Source of the DNA: Acanthococcus lagerstroemiae
Taxonomy: Eukaryota > Arthropoda > Insecta > Hemiptera > Eriococcidae
Assembly: GCA_031841125.1 (NCBI GenBank)
Contig: CM063113.1
Span: forward strand, 57,963,211-58,027,210
Direction: 5' to 3'
Length of the DNA: 64,000 nt
Part shown: positions 56,701 through 64,000 of the stretch, one piece after another
Position numbering within the stretch: the first letter of the stretch is position 1
How the letters are laid out: the number at the start of each line of letters is the position of its first letter
Made by a program: the position numbers and the translations under genes
Notes under the pieces: generated by a model
The model's input: the letters and a program-made list of their open reading frames with translations, nothing else
Databases searched by the model: none
Told to the model about the DNA's origin: nothing

Positions 56701-57966
56701 TGCTTAGAAGTTTTTAATCATTAATGGTCTCTAATGTCAATGGCGAACGTTCCTTTTCAAAGTTAAAACTGATTAAAGACAGACTCGCACAAGCATGTCT
56801 GAAGAACGGCTAGTAAATTTATCCCGACTAATTGAAGATGTGATTGGTGACTTTGCTCTTCAAAAATCAAGGAAAAAAGTTTTCATATATATATTGTACC
56901 TATTGCTGCTTACTTGTATCTTTTGCTGTTTGTTGTACTTCGACTTAAAAATAAAAAATTACAATAGAAAATGGAATAACATAGAATTCTTTTGATAATT
57001 TATAAAATAATAGTTACCCAAAGACATTCTTGAATTGAAGTAATCAAAAATTTGTATGGGTTGCCCCCGCGCCGAAGCGTTCAGAAATTTTGAGGGCCTC
57101 CAAAAGATTGGGACCCCTATATTATAACTCTTAAATCCGGGCCTGAGTACAGAAGACATGACTTAACTTGGAAAATTATAACATAAAAATGGAACTATTT
57201 TTCCAATACTGTATGTTTGTCCGTCTTTTTTTCTTAAAAAGTTAGGCTCTGCGGCTTCAATTCTCTTCCCTCGACCTTTTTTTTTTAAATCGAGGACCTT
57301 CTTAGATCTTTCAGTGTATTGATATATCTATATCACAGGTTTATGTGCAAGGAGTGATTTTTGAAGTTCGAGCCCTCCTTGATAAACAAAAATACGTTTC
57401 CGTAATGTCAATTCCGAAAAAAGAGTGTCGTATAGCAAGAGATTTAGTCTTTTTGTAGCTGCGGTCACTACCCGATTGACAATTTGGTGAGCGCTCACGC
57501 AACATGTCACAAACCACTTCCGTTTTGAGACTTTTGGCCGATCACATTTCTTTGTGAGTGCTCACCATCTAATCATTTCAAGATAGTGTGTGTGAAGTGA
57601 TCGCTCACCAGTAGTGTGATTAGTGAGTGATGTTCACAAAAGCGCTCACATTCGGCTTCATTGTCAATCGGGTATTTTGTAATACCTGCACCAATGGGCT
57701 AATAGATTGCTGTGAATAGAAAATACTTTCGGCTGATGAACAGTTCAACTGTATTTTCGTTATAATCACGAAATATTTGTTGATGCTTTCAGTTTGGATT
57801 TACTCTCTCGGCTCGGCATTTGTCATCAGTATAGCCGGAATCTGGGGATACCTATTTCTGCCATTGATGACTGGTGCGTATCGAGATCATGTGATGAACG
57901 TATTGATAGGGCTGAGTTTTGGTTCTCTCATAACGTCCGCATTATGTCAGCTTGTACCTGAGGTTG
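50772..57966 (+). CDS. SLC39 (ZIP) zinc transporter, 5' exons only
   Basis: Three exons read: 50772-50927 (phase 0 end), 52249-52363 (phase 1), 57793-57966 (phase 1). Exon 1 begins MTCAAYAKILPYFLFFVLCN, a signal peptide, then a Cys-rich ectodomain (PPLCSVNCTSTAVCQLKAK). Exon 2 adds CAVGVPYDGENGTCLF. Exon 3 encodes the first two ZIP membrane segments: VWIYSLGSAFVISIAG + IWGYLFLPLM, then NVLIGLSFGSLITSALCQLV + PEVG. The CQLVPE end has Gln where most ZIPs have the metal-binding His of HLIPE; ZIP8 and ZIP14 also have QLIPEA, and the VWGYG..VTVISL start is alike. So this is a LIV-1-type plasma-membrane zinc/metal importer near ZIP8/14. The remaining membrane segments, including the HNxxD helix, were not found before 64000 and are either outside the window or missed. 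Intron 2 (5.4 kb) is full of insertions. Confidence 0.8.
52387..52936 (+). mobile_element. TIR element (GGACRCTGTTAAGCGTAAG ends)
   Basis: 550 bp, left GGACACTGTTAAGCGTAAG and right CTTACGCTTAACAGCGTCC, inverted with one mismatch and continuing with GAACCAACC/GGTTGGTTC. ATTT lies outside both ends (52383-52386, 52937-52940), a possible 4-bp duplication. It contains another TIR element at 52547-52849. A truncated relative is at 46581-46740. Confidence 0.75.
52547..52849. mobile_element. TA-flanked TIR element nested at 52387-52936
   Basis: 303 bp. The left end TAAGGCTTTTCCCT and right end AGGGAAAAGCCTTA are inverted, then GGCGGTTACCTATC/GATAGGCAACCGCC. TA on both sides (52545-52546, 52850-52851). 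AT-rich interior. Confidence 0.75.
52957..53125. mobile_element. hAT MITE, TSD CTCCGAGA
   Basis: 169 bp, ends CATAAACGCAAATAGG and CCTATTTGCGCTTCTG. Perfect duplication CTCCGAGA at 52949-52956 and 53126-53133. Includes a 12-C run and is the inverse of the family member at 49774-49921 (shared TTATTATGAAG, CTTTGGTAAT and TTTCAG words). Confidence 0.93.
53571..53596. repeat. (GT)n microsatellite
   Basis: GTGTGTATATGTGTGTGTGTGTGT run in intron 2 of the SLC39 gene. Confidence 0.85.
53641..53914. repeat. Two-copy tandem repeat, ~145 bp, GGGTAACT-rich
   Basis: AAAATCCCGCCAG starts each unit (about 53642 and 53790). Both continue with GGTAACTAAAGGG, TGGGTTTCTGGGTAATCTGA, GGTTGCAMATGGGTAA and AGGGTAACTGATTGYG. 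GGGTAACT-like words recur many times, which also opens frames on both strands. Confidence 0.85.
53934..54232. mobile_element. hAT-type element, TSD CTCTATAT
   Basis: 299 bp, ends CAGGGTCACAAAATGG and CTAATTGGTGATCCCTG (short TIR CAGGGWTCAC). CTCTATAT is duplicated perfectly at 53926-53933 and 54233-54240. GCGGACC words recur inside in both orientations. A 99-codon frame covers it (53946-54245) but shows no domain. Confidence 0.9.
54543..56165 (-). pseudogene. Jockey-like LINE reverse transcriptase, truncated
   Basis: The minus strand reads VENGKAAGPDGI, WLRTKVVAILKPGKDPNDRK, GKLILQQAGFRQGNSCTSH (normally QAGFR.G.S), AVFVELTVAYDTVNRHLL (motif A, with Glu for the usual Asp in FVDLT), then in shifted frames DQTEHFLYAGDLA (motif C region altered), KTQVCSFRLKNAKA, KYLGVTLDRTL, RNRILKKLVSTKWGAKPSTL, CYSTAEYGCAAWGRC and VDVALNNIMRIVSGCLRPT. 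That is the order of a jockey-type reverse transcriptase plus C-terminal extension. The endonuclease is missing (5' truncation) and several stops and frameshifts make it inactive. Confidence 0.88.
56290..56960 (+). pseudogene. hAT transposase C-terminal remnant
   Basis: Readable pieces: EEMYARLESLGSGRTPEVDM, QDIDQFNTSLSQKLVAYKTI, a stop, ELLNKLLQF-like text, then VSNVNGERSFSKLKLIKDRL and EERLVNLSRLIEDVIGDFAL. The NGERSFSKLKLIK block is the conserved hAT dimerisation signature (ERxFS) as in the ZMYM1/TTF-finger-associated hAT group. Frameshifts and stops separate the pieces, and the N-terminal half, presumably once present, is lost. Confidence 0.85.
57471..57672. mobile_element. TA-flanked MITE (CCCGATTGACAA ends)
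   Basis: 202 bp, ends CCCGATTGACAATTTGG and TTCATTGTCAATCGGG, inner GTGAGCGCTCAC/GCGCTCAC words. TA on both sides (57469-57470, 57673-57674). Lies 120 bp before SLC39 exon 3. GTGAGTG/CACTCAC motifs recur inside. Confidence 0.8.
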
Positions 57967-60942
57967 GTAAGTTGTCGCTTTTCCGTTGTTATTTGAAATT
58001 TTTTTCAGCATCTTTGTGGAGAAAATATAATGAAACAATTGCTTTACATTGAAGCACTCATAGACCCAAATAGAGACGGAAGAACCTGGTGGCCTAGTCC
58101 CCTTATTTCTGAATAACCCCTCGGTTTTGGATGGAAATTCTGTTCTTTCCTATAGAAATTTCCAAAAAGTGAAATATATACACTTTTTCAACTAAAAACC
58201 GTTGAAACTTAGCAAAGATGATATTTTCTTACAAAGCTTGTGAGCCTTTTCCCCTATCCAGTTACAATTTTTGTAACTTATTTGCGCTCATGAAGATGTT
58301 TTCACGAGAAATGATTATAATGGTGTAGGATGAAGATATTTGAAGGATACACTGGATGGGGCGATGTAGCATGCAGCAAATGTAGTGCAATATGAAGCGT
58401 AGATAATTAGAATGAGTTTGAAAATCTTTGCATGGGTGTGTGAAAATTGAAAAGCTCAAAAATGAACCTAGTATTAGGTATTGGTAGTTTTCAGAACTTA
58501 TTTTTCCCTATTTCAGCTGCTAATAATGATTTTTGGGATAGATGGTGAGGTTGGTACTAGTTCAAAACGCGGTCTACCGAGATGGTGTACAAAATTAAGA
58601 GTTTAACATGCAGTCTACCAAACTTTTTCATGGTAGTATGCGGTCTACTGATAGCACATATGTATGCTTATTACAGAGTAGGCGTTGAGATTGAGAACTC
58701 CTCGCATTTTCTTTAGTAGTAGTAGTTTCGCATCTAGTCATGCCTTTTCAATTCTCTGGATACGGGCTCCACTGCCCAGGTCCACGAAGTTTTCTTAATA
58801 GTTTACAGTGTGGTGTAGGGTTCCTAATGATAAACCACTCGTCAGAATGTATTACGAATCCCGGTACGCACTCACGTTGTATGCTTATCCTGGCGCTAGA
58901 CCCAGAAATATCTCCAGTCCTTTTCTTTTTTCAGGTCAAAGAGACATATGGTCCGTCAGTCCGGCGGCCATGATTTCTCAGATTCTCCCTTTCTATGTTA
59001 CTGTCTCTGGATTATGCAGGCTCGTTCCTACCTAGCATTCTGCTCCTGTGATATTTCTGTTTCCCCGCGAACATGGAGCTTCATTAATCTGGATCGCTTC
59101 TAAGCGATACTGTCTACTCTTCTTTCGCACGTCTTCATGAGTATCCTCTTTTTTTCTTTTCAATGGTAGATCATTATTAATGCACTTGCAACTTCGGTAG
59201 ATTGCAGTCATGAAAAAGTAGACTACAAAACATCTGAGCCCGTGATAGACCGCATATTGAACCGGTACCATGAGGTAGGTTTTTCCGTTCACGGTTCTCA
59301 TACCTACCTAAATAAGATAATGGAAGCACTTCAACAAAACTTGGCCGATTTTTCTTATGCCTACCTATTCAAACAATTAAAACACTGTTGTCAATACATC
59401 ATCATCGATTTTACACATTGTTTTTAATGTTTTCCCGTGGCATAGGTATTTCGTCCTAATCTACCTTGATACATTTTTGTCCTCGAAAATCTATTCCAAC
59501 TAAAATTTCGACGATGGCGCGACTTATCGGCGACATTTTTGAATTGTACTTTACAGTGCACGTGCTATAGCACGTGCACTATTCTTTATCGATCGTACGG
59601 TTTAATTAATTCCACGATCGACGAAATCCACAATTGATAAGTCGTATTAACGTAGAAGTTACACAATCTTTTTGCTTTTATTACAACATAATTTGGTTAC
59701 CTACCTACATATTATACATTCTGGCTGATAAAAAAAGATGATACGATGGCCTATGAATGTAATCGCAATAATGCGTTTTGCCATTATAAGTGAAGCTGAA
59801 TTTTATTTTTAAGAATGACAAACGATACTGTTTAATGCAAGTTGATAATTTCTAGCTGATATGAATGGATAGTCGTCTTCGAACAACTAAACAAAATTCC
59901 TTTTGAAACTGTAAAGTGCTATATATGGCGAAAGCTTCAGCACATTAAAAAATTGACCTTTGACTCTACACGACATTGTGACTATTAGCACAGAAACCAT
60001 TTAACCCATTTTATTAAATAAGTCAGTTTCGCGTGGCTGTAATTTGCTATAACTGTTGTCACTTTTGGCCGTCAGATCTGCTCATGCATTTTTTTGAACG
60101 TAACATGTAGTCAGTATAATATTAGTAGACAACTCGCAGAAACTGTGCATTTTGCAGAAAGAATCGTGAATGGGGTTTATGTCACGCCTTCATTGACAGT
60201 TGTAGTTATTAAAATAATACTCCTCTTAGAGCTGATAAAAACTATCATTATGTATACGAGATAACATAAAGTACGGATTGTGGGTAAAGATTAAAAACAC
60301 ATTCAACGTAAGTGCTCCATTGTAGCTGTATCTATAACGTAATCTATCTACATATAGGTTGGTATAATTATCTTGACGAGCTATGAAAATTCTTCACCAT
60401 AGCTATACTGTCTGAGTTGAACGTGAAAATATGTCCGTATTGTAATGTCCTCGGAAAGGGATCTAAAATGAAATGACATTTTCAGGTCCTTTACTTACAG
60501 CATGTTTTCAATGACTCAAAGTTGCGCTTCCACTTTAGGTGGCAGATTGTGTGTGCACGTCATGTATAGTATTCAAGCTTTGATGATAAAATGCTCGAGA
60601 ATTCATTATTAACAAGCATATGATTGAAATGCTTAGCATTTGCCAATTCATAGATGAGAAACTTTATTGGGATTGTAATTCTGCATAAGACCCTTTTATA
60701 GCCATACACTCTTGGGAGTGCTGGTACAACGAATCAAAAATGCCTCAGAGAACTGCTTAACTGGCATCCTCTTCAGATGCTCGGTACAGGTCGTTTGAAT
60801 GGCTGGAGTATTATTTAAAAAAAAAATCTTTTCATCTTTAACATAAGTTTGGGAAATGAAAAAAATCGGCTGGAACCAGATCCAGCTGGTAGGAGGTGGT
60901 TGACGACTCTGATCTGATTTTTGGCAAAATAAAACTTCCAGT
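57967..60942. other. No gene confirmed; possible intron of SLC39
   Basis: About 3 kb after the last SLC39 exon found. A possible exon at 59207-59273 (frame HEKVDYKTSEPVIDRILN + RYHE before GTAGG) has acceptor- and donor-like edges but cannot follow SLC39 exon 3 in phase without a stop. An open frame at 58740-58973 has no known domain. A perfect palindrome is listed separately. Confidence 0.4.
59555..59580. promoter_or_regulatory. 26-bp perfect palindrome with two CACGTG boxes
   Basis: AGTGCACGTGCTA followed by its exact reverse complement. Each arm contains CACGTG, the E-box bound by bHLH factors. It could be a regulatory dimer site or just a hairpin; no neighbouring start codon supports a promoter. 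Confidence 0.45.
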
Positions 60943-60956
60943 AGGTTATAACTAAA

Positions 60957-61172
60957 AGGGGTCTGGTTGGCCGAATGGATAGCGCGTTGGTCTCGGAACC
61001 TGGAGGTCCCGGGTTCGAGCCCACGAAGCAACTCGCCAGATTCCGACCTAGGCCGGTTTCTCGGCCAGGAGGGAAAAGAGCTAAGACAGCCCTAACAGCC
61101 TTCCCGATGTCTCTGAAGTTATGCTCGAAACGGTGGATTCGAGGGCTCGGATTGAAAGCAAATTAGAAAAGA
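60957..61172 (+). mobile_element. tRNA-derived SINE
   Basis: The head looks like a tRNA: TGGTTGGCCGAATGGATAGC (A box TGGCCGAATGG) and GGTCCCGGGTTCGAGCCC (B box GGTTCGAGCCC), most like an arginine tRNA. The acceptor stem does not close and the anticodon stem is imperfect, so it is not a tRNA gene. An unrelated tail with CCTAGGCCGGTTTCTCGGCC follows to about 61172. AGGTTATAACTAAA (60943-60956) and AGGTTATAGCTGAA (61173-61186) flank it, 12/14 identical, as a target duplication. Confidence 0.85.
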
Positions 61173-61194
61173 AGGTTATAGCTGAATGCGCAGG

Positions 61195-61640
61195 CGCATT
61201 TTCGGGCAGCTACGTCCAGCTGCCTGGATCCTCGTTTTTGGGATGGATCCGCCGGATTTGACGCAACAGGCGCTTCATAACTTCAAGGTAGAAGGTGGCA
61301 TTTACTGTTTGCCCCGGGGGCTCGAATTCATGATGGATCAAGTCTAGTTTTCGTCTGTGTTTTGTGTTGACAGTCCGACACTTCTCTCATTGTTCTCTAG
61401 CGACTCCATACCATCCTTGAGACGCTTTCACTAGGTGTAAGTGGTAGTACGAGATGCAGGTTCGTTCCTAAAACCTTCCTGAATCACTGAAAACGTTTCG
61501 GCGAAATTTTTCGCGGGTCTAACGCAAAATTTTGCCGCATTTCTCTGTTCATTTTTTTAAACGCTCGTAATACGCGACCACAAAACACACTTTACGAAAA
61601 CACGTCATACTTCTATTCTATTCAAACGAGTTTGGCGCAA
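61195..61640 (-). pseudogene. Mariner transposase relic, internally deleted
   Basis: The minus strand reads EMRQNFALDPRK, ETFSVIQEGFRNEPASRTTT, KDGMESLENNERSVGLSTQN (N-terminal HTH region), then directly LIHHEFEPPGQTVNATFYLE + VMKRLLRQIRRIHPKNEDPG + SW (the HHE..P.GQTVN..YY..VL.RL block ahead of the second catalytic Asp in mariner). The part with the first Asp is deleted and the part after GSW is missing. Several frame changes. No clear TIRs remain. Confidence 0.85.
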
Positions 61641-63175
61641 AACTCTCACATGCCCTCCTCTTAGACATTCTACTGCTTGTTTTCAGTGTTGTTGAAGAAA
61701 TTGGCTACCAAAACCGAGTTCGGGAACTTTCTTGCCATACTGTGTAAATGTTCGAGCATTGACGAGTTTTTCCTTGAAATGCTCAAGATTTGAGCAGAAC
61801 TCATTTCGAACTGAGTTAAATCACGACTCAGTCAACTCAAAATTGAGAATCAACTCGTTTTTCAAAAGTATAACTTCGACTTCACTCAGAGCTGAGCTTT
61901 AATTGCTCCTGAACCAAAATGCTTGGTATTTTGAGAGCACTTGTTCCTCGGGAGAATTTAGAAATTTCAGCATTTGCTCGACAAAGGCTTGAAATACTTG
62001 AGCTTTTAAAAATAAGCTTTTGTTCGCTAGCGTTAGTATTCTGGCCCCGAGCCGTTCAAAATGAAGTGCGTTCATTCATCGCTTTGCCCAAATGAACATT
62101 GCACCATAGCATAATAGCTTGCTTTCTGTAAGAGGCTAATGTTATCTTCAATACTGACAATGTATAATTTTCTTATCTCACTTTTCTAGAACATCTCTCA
62201 ACCTGAGTACTTGTACATGCTTCCAGTTTGATTGCACGAGCTCATTTATCGCTTTGCATTCAAATATATGAAATGAAATCAACCAATCTTCAATTATTGG
62301 AGGTAGAGACGCTTCAGATTGGTTCAACCACAGCCAGTGTGCAAACAAATTTGTTACAGTTGTCTTTACTTGTGACTACCTGACTGATGTCAAGTAGGTC
62401 TACACGTGTATTGAAATCTGACAGAGGTTCTCTTGAAGTCACGCTTTTTCAGAAGAAAGGTTATTGACACTTGGAAATTATATTTGTAAGGAATATAACT
62501 TATATCGGTTGATTGAATATGGAAGTGAGTGTAACGATTATACTACTGGAGTATAATAATAAAAAAAAAAAAAAAACAGTAATAACTGTGTGACTGATTA
62601 TAGATATTATGATTGAATTTGAAGCGTATGTAAGAATACTTGAATTCGATTTTCATTTCCCAGTGAGGGTCAACTTACTCAAGGATAAACTCATTCCGGT
62701 CTTTGGAAGAGTCGGTCATATTTTCAGGAAGTGTCTACACAGTATCAGTATCAATATTACGTCATGTACCATCGGTTAGTAAGTCGATGGTAATATCTGA
62801 CTATTGATTTGCCATTCCAATTCTTGCTCTTGTCATTTAGCCATTAGCCTTGAAGCCTGGATTGAGCTAATAACTGGTTAAACTGTTTTCAGTTGGCAAA
62901 AGAACAAGGAAACATTGAAAATTGTGAGAAAAATGAGGAAAATGTTGTAATCAGAGGCGTCGCTGGAAAATTTTTTCGGGATAATTTTTTCAGTAGTGTT
63001 AATCTATATTCATCGGCGTTGGTGGATTTTCTTGGGGGAGGGGTGTAGTATATTGTATCGAAGTGTCTAACAGTAATTTATTTTCAGTCATGGTCATTTA
63101 AAAATTTAAGAAAGCAAATTATACCTTGAAAGAAAAAACAAAGAATTTAAAATTGGAAAATTCTATTATAATGAC
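61641..63175. other. No gene recognised
   Basis: About 1.5 kb of AT-rich DNA. From 61740 to 61990 it has repeated TTGAGC/GCTCAA and CTCGAC words. An A-run lies near 62560-62577. No exon or transposon end seen. Confidence 0.4.
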
Positions 63176-63776
63176 CAGGGCTGCAATTCTTATGCGAATG
63201 CATATTTTTACCTATGGCGTATAGGTATAAATTTCAAAAGATCTTCACGAATCACAGAATTCTGAGTCAAATGAGCAGCACTTCATCCTGATGCATATTT
63301 CGCATATTTTGACATTTACCCCGCATCTTTTGCACCAATTCTGCTTATTTTCCAATTCCCCCCCCCCAACGTTATTTTTTTAGTTCTGAGAATGATGTCC
63401 GACTCAAAAAAATTGAGAAGATTTGATGGTTAATGAATTAAGTAGTAGAAAAGTTTTAGAAAAATACGTTCTTTTGCCCATGAGATTACCTTTCTCTTGC
63501 CCGCATCACATTCATCAATCATCAAGAAATTACGAATAGGTGCATTATCTCCTGGAAGCATATCCTATCAAAAGAAGATTGGACTCTTAAGGAGATACTT
63601 TGCTGGATCATTTTAAATATTATAAAAATTATCTCAGTGCATACAACTTCATTTTTCCTTCGAAATGATATACCCATATTTTATGTGCATATTTTCGACA
63701 TATTATTTAGAGTGAATTAAACGCATAAAATATGCGCATATTTCGCTTTTTTTTTTGCATAAAAATTGCAGCCCTG
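63176..63776. mobile_element. hAT-type element (CAGGGCTGCAATT ends)
   Basis: 601 bp. CAGGGCTGCAATTCTTATGC and GCATAAAAATTGCAGCCCTG are inverted with one mismatch. The flanks ATAATGAC (63168-63175) and ATAATGCA (63777-63784) agree at 6 of 8. The interior is rich in GCATATTT/AAATATGC. It abuts the 3' side of the reverse-transcriptase frame at 63785. Confidence 0.8.
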
Positions 63777-64000
63777 ATAATGCACTGCCTGGTCGTACGA
63801 GTCATTCACCGACAGAATGGCAGTATCGTCCGCGAACGTGGCTAGTTCTGTGACCGGGTTAACCGGAATGTCTGATGAGTACAGTAGGTAAAGCAGCGGG
63901 CCAAGAGTACTACCTTGTGGCACCCCCGCTTCTATTTCTCGCTGGTTTGATACCGCCTCGTTATACTGCACCTTGAAGTTGCGGTTGTATAAAAGTACGA
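63777..64000 (-). pseudogene. Jockey-type reverse transcriptase, partial at edge
   Basis: The minus strand reads VQYNEAVSNQREIEAGVPQG + STLGPLLYLLYSSDIPVNP, then VTELATFADDTAILSVNDSY + DQAVH. Motif B (GVPQGSTLGPLLY) and catalytic motif C (FADDTA) are intact, and the frame is open to the right edge of the window. On the other side the frame runs into the hAT element at 63776 and does not resume at 63168, so this copy is truncated at its 3' end. Clade by motif memory: jockey. Confidence 0.88.

Larger units (their letters stand above)
54332..57145 (+). mobile_element. hAT transposon (2.8 kb) carrying a LINE
   Basis: Ends CAGGCCCAGATTTAGGG and CTTAAATCCGGGCCTG are inverted. AGTACAGA is duplicated perfectly at 54324-54331 and 57146-57153. 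The right third holds remains of its transposase (56290-56960). The middle (about 54490-56270) is occupied by a minus-strand jockey-like LINE fragment inserted later. GGCCTCC/GGAGGCC and GGGTCCC words near both ends are also inverted. It lies in SLC39 intron 2 about 100 bp from the element at 53934. Confidence 0.92.

Noticed and set aside
60961..61032. A tRNA gene
   Set aside because: A and B boxes are present but the acceptor stem does not pair and the anticodon stem is imperfect. The unrelated tail and flanking duplication show a SINE.

Overview
This is eukaryotic nuclear DNA, AT-rich, with small exons, GT..AG introns, AATAAA signals and a very high load of short transposons. The gene set (PDCD2/Zfrp8, TMEM50, an SLC39 zinc transporter, a nucleotidyltransferase, a BED/hAT-like gene) and the repeat types (RTE-like and jockey-like LINEs, mariner, pogo/Tigger, Ty3/gypsy, many hAT MITEs, a tRNA-derived SINE) fit an arthropod, most likely an insect. 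I cannot name the species.

Layout. 1-24 kb holds no host gene I can recognise. It contains two convergent copies of one RTE-like LINE (1985-2862 plus, 6015-3145 minus), a 120-bp tandem array with a 240-bp higher-order period (7885-8595), several terminal-inverted-repeat elements and a scrambled Ty3/gypsy relic (22.6-23.7 kb). 24.5-43.7 kb is the genic core. I spliced four genes by hand and all joins keep frame: a seven-exon BED-finger/hAT-transposase-like gene (24512-27941, plus, 834 aa); PDCD2/Zfrp8 (30322-28661, minus, three exons, 350 aa); TMEM50 (30998-32072, plus, four exons, 157 aa), head-to-head with PDCD2; and a long minus-strand gene (43696-33581) in which a 2.8-kb exon of U1-type C2H2 zinc fingers splices in phase onto six exons of a terminal nucleotidyltransferase, giving a predicted 1377-aa protein. 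44.4-58 kb holds repeats and the 5' part of an SLC39 gene (exons at 50772, 52249 and 57793). Its 5.4-kb second intron is filled by at least five insertions, including a 2.8-kb hAT element that carries a LINE. 58-64 kb is gene-poor, with a tRNA-derived SINE, a mariner relic, a 26-bp perfect palindrome and a jockey-like reverse transcriptase running off the right edge.

PDCD2 and TMEM50 probably share the 675-bp promoter between them. No operon-like or metabolic cluster is present. The most unusual items are the zinc-finger/nucleotidyltransferase fusion, the BED/hAT gene with three exon-duplicated fingers of altered cysteine spacing, and a pair of foldback elements with a conserved hairpin core but different self-complementary arms. 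Many mobile elements are bounded exactly by perfect 8-bp target duplications, and one has an empty site preserved in a paralogous copy inside the window. All calls come from reading the sequence; no search or alignment program was run.
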